From a bacterium (GTDB taxonomy: Bacteria; Campylobacterota; Campylobacteria; Campylobacterales; Sulfurimonadaceae): 5,592 bases of DNA. Where the stretch lies: NCBI GenBank assembly GCA_018824795.1, contig JAHJFL010000117.1:1-5592 (forward strand), in the 5' to 3' direction. Both the position numbers and the translations under genes were made by a program. Positions 3,984-5,592 of the stretch are shown here, in pieces (within the stretch, counting starts at the first letter, position 1; every line of letters starts with the position of its first letter). The notes beneath the pieces are model-generated. The model searched no databases, was not told the origin of the DNA, and saw only the letters and a list, made by a program, of their open reading frames with translations.

Positions 3984-5492
3984 ATGTTTTTGCATGAAAA
4001 AAAGTCATATTTGGAGTGGACCTATTTGATATTTCGAACATTTATAGATAAATTCACTTTTTTCTTCTGGCTAATTTTCTTGGTTATTAATGTTCCTATA
4101 TATATCTTTGGCAATATCTATTTTCAGGAGATACTTAAAAAATCTGAACAAGAGAAGATAACACTTATGTTGACTACTCTAGAACCAGCGATAGCCTTTA
4201 ACATCTCCTTTGAACAGGAAAATCAACTAGATGAAATTCTAGCTGGTATACTCAAGTACGAAGATATACAGCAGATAGATTTGTATTTTTCACATGATAA
4301 AAAATCTTTGTCAAAATCAAAAGAGACAAATAAAGCTGCCAAGCTTTTTACATATGAACACTCAATTATCGACCCTTTTGAAAAAACGCAGATAGCTAAA
4401 ATAACTCTATACTACTCTAATACAAAGTTAACAAAAATCACTCAGCAGATTTTCACAACTATCTTTTTTATCTTTATTTTTGCCTTGATTGTTTTCTCAA
4501 TCATATTCTTCTCAATTCGCACAGACCTCAATGCGCTCAAAGTCATCGCAAAAGCTATGAAAGAATATTCTTTCACAAAAAAAATGCAACCAATTATGCT
4601 TCAAAGCAATAGCGAAGAGATTAACACCATTGCCAATGTCACAAACCAGATGATTGCCAATATATCACACTATCTTCTACAACTCAAATCCTTCAACAAT
4701 GAGCTCAAAGAGCAGATAAAAAATGAGATTCTTAAGCAGCAAAAACAAGAGAGCTTAATGATACATCAATCTCGTCAAGCGGCTATGGGTGAGATGCTCG
4801 AATCTATAGCGCACCAGTGGAGACAGCCTCTCAATATCATCGGTTTGGCAACAGCAAATATAGAGACCGAGTATAAACTAGGTATTCTAAATGAAAAAAA
4901 ATTTGATGAGAAGATGGAGATTGTTTCACTCAATCTTCACTATATGTCCAATACAATTGATGACTTTCGCAATTTTCTTAATCCTGAGCGAAAGTTGGGC
5001 CGTTTTAATCCGCAAAAAAGTATTCAGGAAGTTCTGAGTATTCTTGATGCACAGCTACAGCACAAGAATATTCTCTCAAAGCTTATTGAAGAATCAGGTA
5101 TCACTTTGAATGGTGTCGAAAATGAGTTTAAACAGGTAATATTTATCTTGTTAAGTAATGCCAAAGATGCAATCATGCTGCAAATGCAAAAGCAGAGTAT
5201 CTCCCAAGGCTCTATTACTATTTCCATTAAACAGGAAAAATATGAGGGAGTAATTGAAATATGTGACAATGGAGGCGGAATAGATGAGGCTATTCTACAC
5301 TCTATTTTTGACCCGTACTTTACAACAAAGTTTAACGCTAATGGGACAGGCATTGGACTTTATATTGCAAAAAATATTATAGAGTCGAGAATGGAAGGAA
5401 CTTTGCGTGCCAAAAACAGCGGAGAGGGAAGCTGTTTTACAATCAGAACCTCCTTGAAAAATTTAGAAGAAAAAGAGAATAAAGCTATATGA
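3984..5492 (+). CDS. Membrane sensor histidine kinase
   Basis: A two-pass inner-membrane kinase of up to 502 residues. Membrane segments lie at about 24-47 and 155-178, enclosing a periplasmic sensor of about 105 residues (LEPAIAFNISFEQENQLDEI; tentatively CHASE8-like). Next come a HAMP-like linker (about 178-230, SEEINTIANVTNQM), a coiled coil (about 232-265), the dimerisation/phosphoacceptor helix with His277 in AHQWRQPLN, and a full ATPase domain: N-box LLSNAKDA (Asn392), G1 DNGGGI (428-433), F-box FDPYFTTK (442-449), G2 GTGIGL (454-459). All catalytic residues are present, so it should be active. The gene has no receiver domain and no response regulator is visible in the window. The start is uncertain: ATG 3984 lacks a good Shine-Dalgarno, whereas TTG 4026 has GGAG nine bases upstream and would give a 488-residue protein beginning MIFRTFIDKF. 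The stop overlaps the start of the next gene by four bases. The ligand is unknown. Confidence 0.93.
   Translation: MFLHEKKSYLEWTYLIFRTFIDKFTFFFWLIFLVINVPIYIFGNIYFQEILKKSEQEKITLMLTTLEPAIAFNISFEQENQLDEILAGILKYEDIQQIDLYFSHDKKSLSKSKETNKAAKLFTYEHSIIDPFEKTQIAKITLYYSNTKLTKITQQIFTTIFFIFIFALIVFSIIFFSIRTDLNALKVIAKAMKEYSFTKKMQPIMLQSNSEEINTIANVTNQMIANISHYLLQLKSFNNELKEQIKNEILKQQKQESLMIHQSRQAAMGEMLESIAHQWRQPLNIIGLATANIETEYKLGILNEKKFDEKMEIVSLNLHYMSNTIDDFRNFLNPERKLGRFNPQKSIQEVLSILDAQLQHKNILSKLIEESGITLNGVENEFKQVIFILLSNAKDAIMLQMQKQSISQGSITISIKQEKYEGVIEICDNGGGIDEAILHSIFDPYFTTKFNANGTGIGLYIAKNIIESRMEGTLRAKNSGEGSCFTIRTSLKNLEEKENKAI
4013..4016 (+). promoter_or_regulatory. Shine-Dalgarno supporting an alternative TTG start (4026) for the kinase
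   Basis: GGAG, followed by TGG, lies nine bases before the in-frame TTG at 4026-4028. The upstream ATG has only a TAAAG-like match. Starting at 4026 places the first membrane segment about ten residues from the N-terminus. Confidence 0.45.
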
Positions 5493-5592
5493 AAAAAATA
5501 TTTTTAATGCTAAGTACAGCTTGTTTGCTAATAGCAAATGATGACATGAATTTACTTGAAGATCTTAAAGATGCATCGGAGATTGCTACTCG
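5489..5592 (+). CDS. N-terminus of an exported protein, possibly a TonB-dependent receptor, cut by right edge
   Basis: The reading frame starts at an ATG that shares four bases (ATGA) with the kinase stop, so it is likely translationally coupled to the kinase. The 34 visible residues contain a Sec signal peptide (MKKIFLMLSTACLLIA, cleavage probably after Ala16). The mature N-terminus NDDMNLLEDLKDASEIAT follows. The 'LLxDLxxASEIAT' stretch resembles what I recall just before the plug domain of TonB-dependent outer-membrane receptors in Campylobacterota, so an outer-membrane transport receptor is the best guess. The Cys at residue 12 is not in a proper lipobox (Ser at -3). The signal peptide and gene start are solid; the receptor identity rests on a short stretch and is inference. 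Confidence 0.6.
   Translation, partial: MKKIFLMLSTACLLIANDDMNLLEDLKDASEIAT

Noticed and set aside
5024..5353. Reverse open frame of 109 codons within the kinase gene
   Set aside because: It is antisense to the conserved ATPase domain boxes; Cys- and Ile-rich translation without a recognisable domain.
5489..5536. Lipoprotein signal in the last gene (Cys at residue 12)
   Set aside because: The residues before Cys are Ser-Thr-Ala, with no Leu/Val/Ile at -3, and the hydrophobic core continues beyond the Cys; an ordinary Sec signal fits better.

Overview
The window looks like chromosomal DNA from a Campylobacterota (epsilonproteobacterial) sulfur/hydrogen-oxidiser, most likely Sulfurimonas or a close relative. 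This is a judgement from low G+C, Lys/Asp/Phe/Ile-rich proteins, TATAAT promoters without a -35 element, the style of the kinase H-box (AHQWRQPL), and a small Cys-containing periplasmic protein of a kind I associate with this phylum. No database search was possible. I see no mobile element, CRISPR array, tRNA or rRNA.

Left part (1-1555): the N-terminal 182 residues of a MetF-family methylenetetrahydrofolate reductase run leftward off the edge from a TTG start. Divergent from it is a two-gene operon: serB (phosphoserine phosphatase) followed by a 106-residue hypothetical protein whose Shine-Dalgarno overlaps the serB stop. The 54-base gap between the divergent genes contains two TATAAT boxes facing each other. 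Serine made by SerB is the main one-carbon donor to the folate pool that MetF draws on, so the pairing makes metabolic sense.

Middle (1556-2065): a monocistronic gene for a small exported protein with four cysteines. It resembles a small periplasmic cytochrome c but lacks any CXXCH haem site. It has its own TATAAT box, a long dyad just upstream of that box, a good ribosome-binding site and a strong intrinsic terminator.

Right part (2066-5592): an envelope and signalling region. Leftward lies a 587-residue exported protein made of about six beta-propeller-like repeats joined to a C-terminal OmpA-like peptidoglycan-binding domain. Divergent from it is a membrane sensor histidine kinase, whose stop codon overlaps the start of a further exported protein cut by the right edge. 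The first residues of that last protein resemble the N-terminus of Campylobacterota TonB-dependent receptors. The kinase and the outer-membrane candidate are therefore probably translationally coupled, with the propeller-OmpA gene across a 154-base control region. No response regulator is visible. This trio is the most interesting part of the window.
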